From contig CM082578.2 in the NCBI GenBank assembly GCA_040954595.2, positions 9,734,001 through 9,798,000 of the forward strand: a stretch of 64,000 nucleotides of DNA, in the 5' to 3' direction. Origin of the DNA: Balanoglossus misakiensis (Eukaryota; Hemichordata). Below are positions 37,447 to 52,400 of this stretch, piece after piece. Under the pieces are notes generated by a model that was not told where the DNA came from, made no database searches, and was given only the letters and a program-made list of their open reading frames with translations. Position 1 is the stretch's first letter, and each line of letters starts with the position of its first letter. Made by a program: the position numbers and the translations under genes.

Positions 37447-40400
37447 GTAAGTTTTTCCATTCTTGTTTGACTTTGACTCGAGAGCGTAGTGGGGTTCTCC
37501 GATGTACACACATACACACGTAGCTAGCTAAATCAAAGGGCTTGGGCTTAACTTTACGCAAACATGGAGAAATTTCATTCAAAGAGTTGACCGATTTCAT
37601 GCCTTGATTTCGTACTTCTGACCTAAACTGTACACTAACACAACATGTAGGTGTAATGACGCGCCTTTGTTTTGAGTGATTAATTTGGCGATTTCGAGAT
37701 TTCGCGGACAGTTTTTGAGTGTTTTCGCGAAGCTTGCATACTAATCAACCGTCCGTGACTGCTGATGTTTACAACGACGCTTTTACAAAGCCCCCCCCTT
37801 TACACTTTAGACCACAGACGAACGGTCGATTCCGAACCCGGTTCGCTAAATTCGTACAGATTGCCACCGTCGCCGTTGTGTTTGTCGTAGATTCGTCGCC
37901 GACAAGCGCGATCTGTCACGACGGAGAAATTCCCGATTCCCGAGAGTTTAACTTTGAGGTCACCGTGCAAGAGAGTCAGACTCTGAGACGTGTACACACT
38001 GTGACTAGACTGTCGACGCGCTGTGTGCCCCATATTTCATGTTCCGTTCTGTTGCAGTTGGATTGCTGTCAACCCGTTTTATTTAGCGAAGTGCGTGTCT
38101 TATCAGTTTTCATCACACCTCGAAATCCCCGCCTGCTGCCGATCCCGCACCGCCACAGATTTCCCGTAGCCAGGGTTTTGACTCGCCTGCGTGCCGTGAC
38201 GCAGAATTATTTTGTCTTCCGGGGTAGAGGCGATCACTAAACCGTAAATGAAAAGCTGCCTTCGCACCCCTTTTTAATAACCGTTGAATGAGAACGCTGT
38301 AATTAACAATGGGCCCATTAGATAGACTTTTTAATTAATTTTTGACACAATGTGACATTATAACATAATAAAGCACGGCGTATGCATGATAGAAACGAGA
38401 TCAGTATGTGATAAATTATTGAGCAATTGCACAAAACGATGGTACCATAATAAATTTTGAGATATAAAATTTTAAAAGATTACCATTTAACGTTTCATGA
38501 GTTATGATCCAGGCACACATGCGGGTCACAGATCTGGAGAGATTTATTGGGGGATTTTAAATTATGTATTCTGATATGTTTTTGCCTATCATTCATTTTC
38601 CTACTTTTGATTTTTTTCATTTTTCCAGACATCTACAGGCCAACCAAATCAGTACCATACCACGTGGTGCCTTCAGTGATTTAGTCAATCTAAAACAGCT
38701 GTAAGTATATATTTATATATGCAGTTTTGAACGATTGCATGGATGCAACTTGAACTCGGAGTGGAAGCAGATCACTGCAATGTGCAGCACTGCAAGGCAA
38801 CCTTGTATGTTGTACAGCTTCCTCTCTTGTGTCACATTTTGCATGAAATGTTCTCGTTGTCATGGGAGACTGTAATGTGGATTGTGATAGATGTGTATGT
38901 GTGTGACATTGTTTTTGAGGGTTTCCACTGCAACTGATGGTTTCTTTTTTTAAACAGAAACCTGCGAGAGAAATTGTAAAATACAAAACCCCCCTAAATG
39001 GTGTGCGGTTCTTTTCACACATTGTCATTTGAAGTAGCATTCTGATGTAACTTGGGAGGATTTACATTTTATGGGGAGGGGAGAGTAGTGTATGATCCAC
39101 CTTGGAATATCAAGCACGGTAATTTCGGTCTTTCAACCTGGGTTGTGAAGGTCTGTTCTGTAAATGAAGTGTTTTGCTGTCTTAGTCTTTTTACATGTGA
39201 AGTGATGATGTCTGTAGTGGCTAGCAACGCATGATTGGCAAAGTAGGCTCAGGGCCCAGTGCTTTTTGGGGTCATTTTCAAATCTCTGAATCCAGTGTGC
39301 AGGTCGTTTTAGTTTTCGCCTTTGTCACGAAGTCCCATATCCAAAACGATTATTGCTCTGTCTTTTTGAAATCCCGTCTTCGGTTGTTGATAATTGCATG
39401 TGTGGTGGATGAAATCACACTGAATGTCTGACAGCCTCAGTCCAAAGGAGGAGGAGGCAAGGAGTCTAAAAAGCTGGCAAACACAATAGCTTCCATTTGC
39501 AGTGTACCTAAAGTTATGTGTCCTGTTTACGCATCTGTAACTACAAAAATAGTTGTTTTTGAAGATCTGCACTTTTTTTGTGGAAAAAAATCCAGCTGTC
39601 GAAACACATCATAGAATTGTGTTTTTTGTTGAAAGAGGGTGAAAAAAATAGCAAGTACGTGCGAGGTAGCTTGAATTGGACAGCCAAAGCACATAGAATC
39701 TATTGATTGTCGTAATGTATGGCCGCCGACACACAAGCAAAATCAAACAGTGAAAAAGGTCAATAAAAAAAATTCAGCTCCCCTGCACATCTGCGAAAGG
39801 AGGAGAGAGAAAGCGAACAATGGGGAAGTGTGAAGAGGTATGGGGAAGTAGAAAAAAAGGTGGATGGTTTGTCAAATGCAAAAGGGGAGGTATACATATG
39901 CATAGTTGGCCATTCATAATGTTTCTAGTTGGCAAAGAATGGTACAGATCTCTGCTGTCAATACCTAGACAATGGGGCGCACACCGCTCTTTTGTCTCGG
40001 GCCAGCCCGTCTTGAGTCAGACAAAAATAAGGCATTAAAATAGTGTGAAAATTGTCCTTGTTTAATTCATGCCCAAGCATTGGAACGCCGACTTACAAAA
40101 TGCATCGACGACACACGCTCTGTCAGGGGAGGGGGGGGGGGGACAAAAGAGAACAGTGCTCTTGCATGGTAATCTGAGATTTCTTTTATTTTCGAAGCCT
40201 GTGATATTTCTCCACACCTCACCAATCAATTATTTTTTAGTAAAGTTTATTTCCTTCCGAGCCCAGTCGAAATCTGTCTTTTGTGTTTTTTTTTTATTCA
40301 GGGGATTTTTGCAATTTGTCACCTTTGGAGTGTAATGCCTCTCAAGACAGGGTTATTTAATAAGCAGATTGCGTGATAAGATAACCACCAGTTTATGGGA

Positions 40401-43400
40401 CAACAGTTTTGTTAATATTTTTTGAACTTGTGATTATTGCCTATCATTCAAGAAAGTACACACTGATGGTCCACCATAAATGTGTTGGCAGACTGGTGAT
40501 TGTTGGAATTATTTGGGAGTGTTTGCTGCTTGGGTGTAAATTTCAGACAGCCTTGGTGAAAAGATAGTGCTGTGGCCCGGTTGTGTGTTCTGTAAACACT
40601 GGGAGTTGTTGAGGGGAATTATTGATAAGAAGCAATTTTTATGAGTGCCAATTGGGTGTGAATAAGTCTTGGTGGACTCCTGATAGTGGGCAGTTAACTG
40701 AGACCAAGCAGACTGAGCTGGTCTAGTCTCGCTTATCTTCCTCTCAACACTTCACTTGTGTGTGAACTGGTGCAGTTGTGTGTAGTCGCTATGAAATGAA
40801 CGTTGTGTGGAGAATTGACAGGAATGGTGAAACAGACCATGGCGTTTATTTCATAGACCTGAACAGAGCAAAATGAATATTCAGAACATACCGAAAATTC
40901 AGGTCTGAGGTACTTTGTATTCATCGTTCTGTAGTACAGCTGTGTAATACACAATTTGTAATTGGTTACTGGTCTGGGGCTTCCCTCCAAAACGAGTCAA
41001 ACTTTTCGTTTTAATGATCACTGGTGGACAGATGTAATTACAGAAAATGACAACACCTTGGAATTGAATCGGTGTGAAGATTTATACGGCCGATAATTGC
41101 TGGCTGTTAATTTTTGATGGCTTCATTGACTGGAGGTGTTTCGCTGGAAGTAATTTATTGTTATGGTGGTGGCAGTCACCGACAGTCTCAGAGCTGCTGT
41201 TTCACCTCCTAGCAGTGTTTAGATTTTTCCTCGTAAAAGGAGTTTGCAAATTTCGCGATGGATTTGACCCACCGTTTGTTTGTTGATTATTTAACGCATA
41301 TGATCACCTATCTTTTTTTTACCTCAGACTTTTTTTTGCTGTAAGAAGGTGTCATTAGATGTTAGCCACTGGGAGAGGCTGGCTGTAATCTTGCTTTTTT
41401 TTCTCCAAAAAAGTGGTTGGAGCCACCACTACTTTGTGAAGGCTCTCAGTGTCCACACAATTAGAACAACATGCATCTCCCAGTAGCTTGTTGTGTAGGC
41501 AAGGCAAACAAGCTGGCCTCTTAGATGTTAATTGAACTGCGGTTGTGGGGTTTTGTTGTTTGAAGTTCTGCCACCCTGACGGCCGTGTTGGTACAGCGGA
41601 ATGGAGCTTAGGTGTTGACTGGGCAAACAGGCTGATGTAATGTGCCGGGTCCGGCTTTTTTTTCTTCTAATTGTTTGGCGAGGTGGACGGAAACAGTTTC
41701 GGTTGACTTTTGAAAATTGGAATCTCCGTGTTAGCTCTGGTGTGTGCGCGCTGGAAAACTTTTGGGGCCCGGTTGTGTTTGAACATCAGGTGGCTGTTGT
41801 GTTATTTCCGCAAACATTGCTGCGATGTCAGGGGAGTTCTGGTTTTGAATCCAGCCAGTCTGTGGGTGTGTGTGCGTACGTTCTCGGTGACAAGCAAAGG
41901 AGGCCATAGTTGATTATTGGAAAATTGACTCATGTACAAGGGTGGTCCCCGGTTATTCACTCCTTTTTGGCCGATTAAATTGGCGGTGCGCGCTAGATTC
42001 ATTGTCGGCCTATTGAAAGCGTCAACAATGCAACCGAGGGGTACAGGTAGTTTGAGGCCAGACTGAGGTTAATAGCTTATTGGGTCTTCAGGACTGCGGA
42101 CTGCACTGGAAGGGGAGTGTGTTCAGATGGGTGTTCTGTGTTTTATGGGAAACTGTAGGATTTTTTAACTCGGCCATTTTCTGCAAAAAGGAACTAATGA
42201 TTTCACGTAGAAGTGAGCACGATAACAAACTGAATATTCCTGCATTGGTGTCATCACAGTGCCGGTCTAGCTCTCTCTCTCATTGCTGTTTTGCCTGACA
42301 GCCACTTCGATCTTCAGTCCAGTCGACACAGAAACAGAACCGGAATGCGATATTTTTTCCCAACAGCACAGAATAGCCCTGTGGATATTTTCTGACGCGT
42401 GATACAGGATAGTCCCAGCTTATTCCTGGCCTGGCTCGGCCAGTTTGTAATGTACACTGGGCTGGTCGGCCCAGCTGACTGGAGAAGATGGTAATTAGTG
42501 AGGATTCTTGCCACCCCTAGGATATCTATATTCTCTGTTGTCAGTCATCGCAGTCTGAGGATAATTTCTGCGGTTTGGACCGTCAGTCTTTTGGGAAAAA
42601 TGATGGTTCCCTCCCGAGTTTTATTTAAGCACTTGCACAGCTGTTTTGAAGATAAAATAATACATGTTGTCATTTTTGATATTGACAGCGACATCAGCCC
42701 TTGTATATATAATTGATTAGAGAAGTTTTGTTCAATTCATTGTCAAAATTTGGAGCGTATATTTATATATCTGAGGACTGGTTCAGTTGATTTGATTTTT
42801 TGCGGCTAATATTATTCTCGTTGTTGTTGTGATCGTCTGCAGTGCTCGACCACAGACTTTTTCGTGTTTGTCCCGCTACCCACTAACTGGGTTTGTTTCT
42901 TTGAAAGCGGGTTTCTGCTTGAGTAGTCCCAGTTAGTCCAATGTGCATCGGTGTGGAAGGGACGACTTGCACCCAAATGTTGTACTGGGTAACACGGCTC
43001 ATTGTCTAAGTGAGCTAATTGTCAATAATGGTAGGTGTAGTTCTGTGAAATGTCCATTGTCCGCTTGGCATTCACTTGATGTTTCTTTAGTGGCTCTGTT
43101 TCGGGGGAGGGTAGGTCACTGTGGGCTCACCCTGACACTGCCAGACTGGTTCTTCAGGGGGGGGGGGAGAGATCTTGGTTTTATGAAATACCTCCCGATG
43201 TCTGCTGGTTTCAAATGGCAACCGTGCATGCGAAATCTGACTGAGACACTGTCCGGGTTTGGAAATAAAAGCAAAGAAAACTCCATCAACACGAACCTGA
43301 CACCCTTGAGATTTGCAACCGAGTGTCCAGCCGGTCAACAGCTTGTGCAGAAAATATCAGGAATGGTTGTGGGAAATTCTAAACACGTCTATATTATTTT

Positions 43401-46400
43401 GCTTCAAATTGGAAAAAAAAACTGAAAATAAAAACTGTCAATAACCTGAGATGTGTTTGGATGTGGTCAACACCAAAATCAGTGGTTTTCAAATTTCATT
43501 TTTTTTTGTAATTCTCAGTTGCATCCTGTTTAATTGTTTGCTTCAGTGAAATTATCAGGCGGGTGTGATGCCGGTCATTTGTCTCAAAAAGAGATGAAAG
43601 CTGTGGACTATCTCTTTCTTGTCGTCACGTCCAAAACCACCTTTACATATTCAGTAGTTTGGCCTTTATCGCAGTGGCTGTTGAGTTGACCAGATTTAAT
43701 TAAAACCAGACAAGAAGCGTGCATGACCAATACAAAAGACTTGCACCACAGCGATTCCCAAAAGGCAGAAGGGAAAAATTGGAAAATGTGGCGCTTCAAA
43801 TTGAAACAATAGAAAGGTGACCAAGTGAAGGAGTGAATTCGTGGCAATTATTGCTAAATCCGGAGCTGTCAGACTCCCTTGCTAATTCATGCTCCAAACC
43901 TTAAAAGACTTTTTAAAAGTGGTTGTTACCGTATCATCTTTGAGTGGTCTGTAGACATTGTTGTGTCCGTTTGATTGGTAGGCATTGATGCATGTGATTG
44001 GTTGGCTGGCTTTGCAGTGCCAACCGTCTCATGTGTCCTCAGTCTCCTCGCCGGCTAGGTGTGTTTTCGTTTCTCTTGGTCCTGTGGTACAAGAAAAGAG
44101 TGTCTGGGCAGTGTGCGTACCTACCCATGGCCACTTTGTAAATACTGGTTTCATCTCTTGTTACAAGAAGCACATCAGCATAGTGGGGTCACCGCCTCTG
44201 TCATCCCTAATACCATGTTTACACCAATACATGTACAGGCATCCACATTCCGCACTGCTGTCGCCTGTAGTTCCAATCTCTGAAGAAAAAAAACTGCTAG
44301 TGCTGATGGCGTTCAAATTAATAGGTCACAAACAAAAATTATCTGTAGGTTATCAACAAAAATTATCTCTGATTTTTGTTTTCTTTGATGAAAAAAAATT
44401 GAACAGTACAACACTGTACCAGGATATTGTCCTTAGTTTACATGACACTTAAAAGTCCCCTTTTCACGTGAAGAAAGCAAATTATTGATTAATTTGGGCT
44501 GAAAAAATGAATCAATTCCCAAGGTTTATACAGTTTGAATATTTGTTATATTGTAACTCCAGACAGCTTTGGAAATTAGAAAAATAGGTATTTTTCTTGC
44601 GTCAACCAGGTGGTCAAGCAGTTCGTGTAATTAACCCAAATAATTTTCGGAAGGAATTTGAACTATTCTACAAGAACATATTGGAATAGCATTCACACCA
44701 GATAGAACCACGGATGTTAAACATGTGGGGGTGTCTAAGAGATATTTATATCTGCACGGGTAATTGAAAGAGGAAAATTAATGCAAAGAAGGAAGGGGGT
44801 CTGCTCTGGGGGTGGGATCTCTGGAATTAGCAAGTGGCGTCATTTTTGAGTTCCCAGGTGACAGCTTATTTCAAATTTTTGTTTTACAACTGTGGCATTT
44901 CATAGTTATGCATTGTTTGCAGCCGGTGATCCGAAGAAGTGTTAGTGTGTGTGTGTGTGTCAAATCCCCCCCCCCCCACCCCCGACCCTAATGCGATCAC
45001 CTGACCTACATAATGCAATGCTGGAAGTTGGGTCGGTCAAATTTTCGGTAACTAGGGTCGTTTTGAAGAGTGGAAGGGAACTCCTTTACTGGCAGACTGG
45101 CAGATTAATGGACTCAGGTGTCCAGTGTAAACATTGGATAATTCTAAGGGGATTGCTTGTGTGATTGCAATATTGATATTTGCCGTTTTCACCTGAAAGA
45201 TTGTTTTTTTTTCGTGGCGTGTACACTCTGCAAAGAGCAGTTGCTAACCAGTGCCGTTACAATTGGTGTTAAGGGTTGTTTTTTTGGCAAGAACAGTCCG
45301 TATGATAGGTTGACCTGCACACAGGTGTTCGGCTGCGAGTTCAGGTGTTCTTTCTGGCAGATAATTCTGTTTTGGAGTGTTGCACAGTGACCGGGTTGGG
45401 TGCCAACAGTCGAGAAATAAATCAAACGGCATTATTTTTTTTATGGGTTAGCCAGGATAAGAGGGAGATCATACCGTTCATTCTCTGTTGAATTGTTGTG
45501 TGGTGTGTTGAAGTCGCAGGGTCGCGGGCAAAGTTCAGGCCCGAAAAACCTGAAAACCCAGGCCCCGAGATCCGGTTACATTGTATAGTTAGGCTGGAGC
45601 CATGGCGCTTGTGTTTAGGTCCACGTTCGCCAGTGTTTTTGCTTCGCTGTGGTGTTCAGTTCAGCGCTTGTTATGGGGCATAATTTGTACGCCAGCTTTC
45701 CTCGGAGCTGGGTTCCTCCCAACCCGACAATCAATAAACAATTGCATGTGGCCTGAATGCGATAAATTTGGTTGTAAAGGACTTTTCAGTACAAATTGGT
45801 CTGTCACCCAATGTTAAGCTGTGTTCTCAGTGATCCATGTCAGGGCTCTACACACTCGGTGTAAAGTATCCAGCGTATGTGCTGTTTTTAGTAAACATGT
45901 CCGCCGGTTGCACCCACTATACATGCAAATCCCCACCGCTATTCGTAGGGGCCCCGCTCTCTGTGTTTGTCAGGCTTCAATAGAGTCCCGGCATTTGCAT
46001 GTTTATTGTCGGCAATCTGAAGGCGACCACAACTTGGTGTTTGTGTTCTTGTGATGCGACAGGGGGCAATCGGTGTGAATATACGCCTCTATTCAACGCG
46101 GAATCGCACGCACTTAAAGCTGTCACGAAGATTTAGGGCCACGGAGACCATGTGATCGGTCACCTCGGCCGGGATGTTACCCGCCATGCACTGGTGGGGT
46201 TTGGGTTTATTTTCTTCTTCTGAGGGACTCTAATGTCATGATCCTGTCCTCTGTCCACTTTGCCCGTCTACAGCTGACATACATATATATCAATCGCTTT
46301 GTTTTCATCGCCTTCCCCTCCATAGGACATTTGCCAAGCAATAATTGTATCAGTTTCCGCCAGTGTTTATTTTTAAGGGGGGCCCAGAGGTTGAGGCGAA

Positions 46401-49400
46401 GCCTAACTTGAGCCCATATGCCGGTAGTTCATACGAGGTAAAACTGGACTACCGGCAGGACAACTGGATAAATGTGTATTGGTTGTTGGGGGGTGGGGGA
46501 GCAGGTTGGTACCTAGTGTCAATACAGGGGTTGTTTTAATGTGTCAGGAGGGGTGGCTTGTAATGCTCCTCCTTTCCATTGCACCCCCCCCCCCCCCCAA
46601 CTACATGAATCAACCAAATTGGAATCAGGCAAAACTGTTAATTGTATCACACAAATCTACTCACGGAAAAGCCTTTTTATCACCTCTAGACTACAGTAGG
46701 GAACCCTGCCGTTTTCGAACTTCCTACCATGCATTTTAGACCCTGTTACTGTGTCAGTGTGACTGTGAAATATTGCACATTTCTGGTGTGCTGGCATCTG
46801 CCGTCATGGCAACCAATATTGCCTCTGATTAATTCACATTTTTCATCATCTCACGCAGGTTGATTTATTGAGTCGAGGGAGGCGGCTTTCAAAAGGGGGA
46901 AAAAATAAAAGATTCTGTGATGGAAATATGAGAAAAGATACTGCGCACCATATTTACTGTAAAAAATTTGCATTCATCACAATAATGTTTGCAGTTAAAA
47001 AAAATGTGAAAATGTCGCAGCCTGTCTGTTGTGGGTGTGTGGTGTTCAATTCAGAATTGAAGAATTGCTCTTCAAAATGAATTCCGTGGTTTGGGAAAGC
47101 GCAATTCCAGGTCTTGATGCGACTGAAATTCTTCCAGGGAAATTTGAGGTAAATTGGCAACGGTGTGATCTGTTTGAACACAGTGCTTCTGGTTATTTTA
47201 CTTCTGACTTGAGCAGACGGATCTTGACTAGCCACTTGTATCAAAACAGATTTAGCTATGGGCTATTGTGTATGTGAGTGCATATCGTTCTGTTGATGGA
47301 TAGTTCGGTCATTTTGCCGCTTTTCAAATGCAACTTTTTCCCTTCGCATTTTGGTAATGTGAATCCATTTGCATTCGTGGCGTGTTAACCAAATTTTGGA
47401 CACAATGACGTTGCAAAACTGACTGAACCCCAAAAGGTAACTGATGGTGTCTGTGTGTCTCATCTGTGAGATAGAACTCCTGTTTGGTGATCTTGGTGAA
47501 AATTATGATTAGATCATTTTGGAGGATTTGTCTTTGATTATAAAATAGGTTTATCTGATAAACACAGATCAGTATTATTCTTAAATGGTCAGTATGCGGC
47601 GTTAACTGGCAGATAGTCGTGGCAGAAAATTATCGAGCAGTAACTACAATCTAACTCTGCAAATAACTGTAAGTAAATCAAACCAAGAGTGTCCTCCTCG
47701 ATGGTCACTCTGAAACGTTGATTGAAAATTCAATTTGGACTCGTGTAGGGGAAAGTCGTCGTCAGAAGTAGAGCAGGGAGGGTGCGTCAGGCACGACAAG
47801 AGCCGATAGCCACGGTGAAGTGTTCGTCTCCAGTCGAATGAAATGAACCGAGCCTGCAGGTTTTTTTTGTAACATGGTTATCGGCAATTTCATCAGCTGC
47901 TGTGAAATTGATAGGAAAATAGGCCTGATTAGCGGGGAAATGAGGTCAGCTAGCGTCCATCTCAGAGGGTGGTGATGCGGTGGGCAGCGTTTGGCCCACC
48001 GGTTTTCTGTTGGAGCCATCTTAAAGGAATGTGCATCTAACACACAGGGGTGACTGTGCACTATTTATTTTCAAGTCCATCATCGTAGTGTAAAAGTCGA
48101 GAGGCATTTTTTCATTGCAATCATACACGCCCGGACAAGTGAAATGAAACGAGATTTTTGCACTTGCGATTGAGAGTAATCTAGAACGCACAGACCTGAT
48201 CAGTTTGTTCAGTGAGGGAACGGAAATTTTCATTTTATCGCACTCGCTCGCTATAGAGCAGATCAATAGCTGTTTTTGAGGACAGAGGGCTACGACACTG
48301 CATACTAACAGGTATTGATTGTGCTTTACAACATCTCTCAGCCATATCAGAATGATTCAGAATTGGAAGCTATCTTCACTGTTTATCAATGTCTTTTAGT
48401 GGAAGGTTTAAAATATTCTTTATAATATCATAATTTTGTGTTTATTTTGAATTCAGTGCGTTGGTATGTACCTGCCATCTGCTGGACTACCTTGCTATTT
48501 GCAAGCTTAAAAAATGTTCCAGTAAAAACAATGCGATGTTGCCAAGTGGTTGTGGGAGCTCAGCTGTGATTATTTATAACGACGCAATATTTCCCAACGC
48601 AATATTTTCCATCGCAATAATCTCAGGGATTAATATCTGCGCCCATGTGCTATCAACGCAAATGTTTTATTAGGGCAGCGATTACCGACAAATTCTCATA
48701 TGGCGATGGGTATGTTCGTCACCCCCCCAGCAGAAACACAAATACATCTGTTGCGTCACTTGCTTGTGTGGAAACCCTCAGTTGCTCTGCAAATGAAGAC
48801 TGCTGCTGTAGGAAGTATTAAGTTTTAATTTGGGCGGTATTACCCGTGCGACCACACACCTGTGTGCTGTTTGCCCAAGCCAGTGACACATGTTCTCAGG
48901 CTGGGAGTGCTGCGCCTTTCTTGTCCCCACAGCTTACGTGCAAATGTTGTCGTTTGGATCATTCGGGATTTGCTTCCTTCCTCTGTCAGGTATTTCCCAG
49001 CAATAAAAAGTGAAACGAAACGCTCCCAGAATCCGGCAGAGATCAGTGCTGGATGTTGTATTCATATCTGGTGGTTTAACTAGAAGTTGCGTCTAAAACG
49101 AATTTTTGACCCTCCCCCGAGTTAGGGCAGGGAAGATTGTAATGGCTAGGTGTTGCCATGGCAATTATCCCGAACAGCCTACCTGATCAGTTTTGTACTG
49201 TCATCGTTTGCTTTGTTTGCTCTCTAAATGGTGAAGTAAGATTTTCTGTACCTGTACAGAGTGTGAGTTAAGTTGTAAGATCCAGCGATTCAATGTATCA
49301 CAGTGAGCAGAACAACAAAAATAATCGTTCAACACAAATAATGTCAAAAATGAGTGACTTTTCTCCTTTAAAGTCAATCCAAGGCTCCTGAGAGCTCCCA

Positions 49401-52400
49401 CTTGGTGGTTTTCACTATTTCCACAGTGTATGACATAGATGTGTTTCTTAGCAATCGACGCAGTTGTGTTTTTTGAGTCACTGTGATCTTTGTCCTGAAA
49501 AAAAGTATGAAGACCCAACTTTTATGCCCGATTGTTTGACTGGCTTAGGGGGGATTATTAAGGTCACTGTTGGGGTAAATTATTCATTGCATATGTGCGG
49601 TTCGAGATCCACATTGCATCATGAATTTTCTAGAATGGAATTGTTTTTCAAGGCTCGAAGCAGGTTTGGGGTCCATAAATTAGCAGCAAGGCATTATGAG
49701 GGATGCTATGAAAGCCATAACTTAAATAGGGCCTGAGACAAGTCAAAGTTATGGGGCCAGGGAAAGTTCACACGAGGAAATCGGGCAGAAGACATGCCCG
49801 GGGGAGGTATTTGTAGACCTTGGGTATTGGGAAAATGGGGAGAATGGAGGAGACGTGACAATTGCGTTCATATCTGAGGGTCAGAAATTTCATCCAGGGT
49901 TTCTCGTCTGCCGATGAGCCGGGTCGCTTGGAGCGTTATAAAAAAAAAAGCTGCGCCGAAAGTATGGTGAGAATGGTTCCGGATGTGATGTTGTGTCATT
50001 CTCGATTAATCCAGCTGTAAACAAGGCCAAGCGGAGAGCCGCAAGAACGTGCTGCTTGTCAACTGCCATTTTGAGTTACGTCCTGATTGTGTTTGTAGCT
50101 GGCTGGTGGCTGATGGCTGTGTGGTCCAACCCATCCATCCATCCGTCCAACCATCCATTCCTGTGCGTAAACTTCAATCAGCGACTTTTTTTTTAGTTGA
50201 CGGGCCAGTGCATGTAACACACAAGAAAATGAGACTGCAAAAGTTAGACATTCACATGCCAATAAGGCCCACACCCTCATCCGGATCCCCTTGATTTTGG
50301 ATTCCAATTTGTGATCTTGATGTCCTCAATGGTCTGGTGAAAATCACTGCCTGTCATCACCCCAGATAGCTTCAAGAAAAGCAACTGTGAAAAAATCTCA
50401 TGGAATCACATCTGGTAACATCATTTAACCCGCATCGTGCATATGCAGCATTGTGAAAGCTTATTTATCGAAGTCTACATCACTTTGCTGAACTGAATGA
50501 TGCTTACTTCAGAGGACAATTTTGTTCTGAGGCAGAGGGCAGCAAAAGCAGACCAGCAGAGTTTTTTTATGGGCAGCTCCTCTCTCTCTCAGTGTAACAT
50601 GAATTATCCTGAAATGTTGAGCGAGATGTGAAATGGGATTTGAGAAGAGGCCTCTGGGCTTCTAAGTTACAAATATGCACATTTTGAAGTGGATGGTGAT
50701 TTGCTTCATCTTGCCTCTTTCGTAATCTTCAGATGTAATCTTCAAGAAGGTCCTGTCCTTTTACTACAAGGAATGTATTTAGCAAGCGATTTTTGGCAAG
50801 GAAAGTGCATTTAACCAACTCTTACCGTTCTTGTACATCTTTCAAACAAATGCTATCGTCGGCATGATAATGCGAAATTCCCCAGTCTCTTGTTTCTACT
50901 TTCACCTTGCAAGCATCTAACTGGTCAGCCCTGGAAGTGTGCCAACGGGAGGGCAGTCGTGTAATTTGACAACTTAATTGGTGTGATGGGCGATGAAAAT
51001 GATGATGACGCACACATGTAATGGAACCTTCAATTTGTAGTGAATGTGTGTGCGTGTGCGTCTATTTGACCGCAGCTGCAGGTTTCTAGACATCTTTGTG
51101 GCAGTCGGCAAACATTGCCAATTTCTGTAGCAAATTTTAATCATGCTATTATGTATGCACAGTCCACTACCGACTAAATTGCTGAAAGCACCTGGCGAAC
51201 CAAAGGGCTGAGTTCATCTGCATATCCGTTCCTACTCCTATATTTTACTTCGATTTCATCGGTTGATGAATTTTTTTAAACATTCACCGAAATGTGGCTG
51301 TGGAATAGACACCTTTTCTGTCGACACCACAAGATGACCAGGTCGGGTCAAACTTGGCTGTCAGTGCAGATGACAAATGAGTGTTTGTTGTTCAGTTTCC
51401 CCCTCCTTAGTCCGTTGTACATCCCCATGTGTACACACAGTTAAGACCATATAGCCCAATGGGTTGGATATTTAATTTTGCGAGGATTATCGATTGGGCT
51501 GCCGTGTCACGGTTACTCGTATGAAGGAGCTGTGTTCGGGGGTAATAATTAAACCGAGGTTCTGGGTGTCTGTCCTGAGCAGCGTAATGATGAGCATTTG
51601 TTGGTTCCCCCTCTTGGTGGCATTCATGCAAAGGTGTGGTGTTTCGTCCATGACCTGCATAATCCTCTGAGGACACTTGTCTCCTGGCAACAGAAGATGC
51701 AGAAAAATAATAATTATTATAAAGAAAAAAAGGAACTGAGTGTGTGTGCATGTCTATGTATGAATTTATATGTGTGTATTTGTATGTGTGAAACAAGGGG
51801 CATTATCATCATATTTGATTGATTGATCTTACCACAGCATGACATGTACCATGACAGTTTTTCTCACCGATTCATTCTCTTCTCTTCTGTTTCAGGGATC
51901 TAAGTAATAACCACCTTAGCACACTGAACGCCAGTCTCTTTGAAAATCTTAGAAGTTTAACAGATTTGTAAGTATACTCAGATTTTATAATTAAGAACAA
52001 ACTTATTGGTGATAGTTTGTTCTTGTCTGTTTTGGGGGACCAGACACAGATAGAGAAAGTAGAGAAAAACAAAAACAAAACAAAAACAAACCAATTTTTC
52101 CGTACGAAGAGACTCTTGATATTGACCAATGGAATGTTGAATGTTTTCAGAATTGTGAACCGGAGGAATTTCACACCGCCAATAGGTCTCGGCTGATTGC
52201 GACATTTGAGCTACTAGCCTTTGTTGTTCAATTTGTCCAGTGCAAAGTGAAGCAGGGAAAACAAGCCCAAGTGTTTGTGTGTCCAAGCATGTTTGAAGAT
52301 ATTTTTTTTTGCTGCTTTAGAACAATCGTAGCAAGTCTTTTCAAGTGGCGTGGATGTTGGTCGTTACATGACCATCAGAGACCTGAGTAAATTTGTCCAG

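Noticed and set aside
37719-38240. 173-codon open frame inside intron 1
   Set aside because: No domain, a composition like random CpG-rich DNA, and it lies between two well-supported phase-2 splice sites.
42943-43425. 160-codon open frame in intron 2
   Set aside because: It crosses a poly-G run, has no recognisable family features and no partner exons.
43985-44452. 155-codon open frame in intron 2
   Set aside because: Unrecognisable sequence. Part of it comes from a short local duplication (ACAAAAATTATCT twice).
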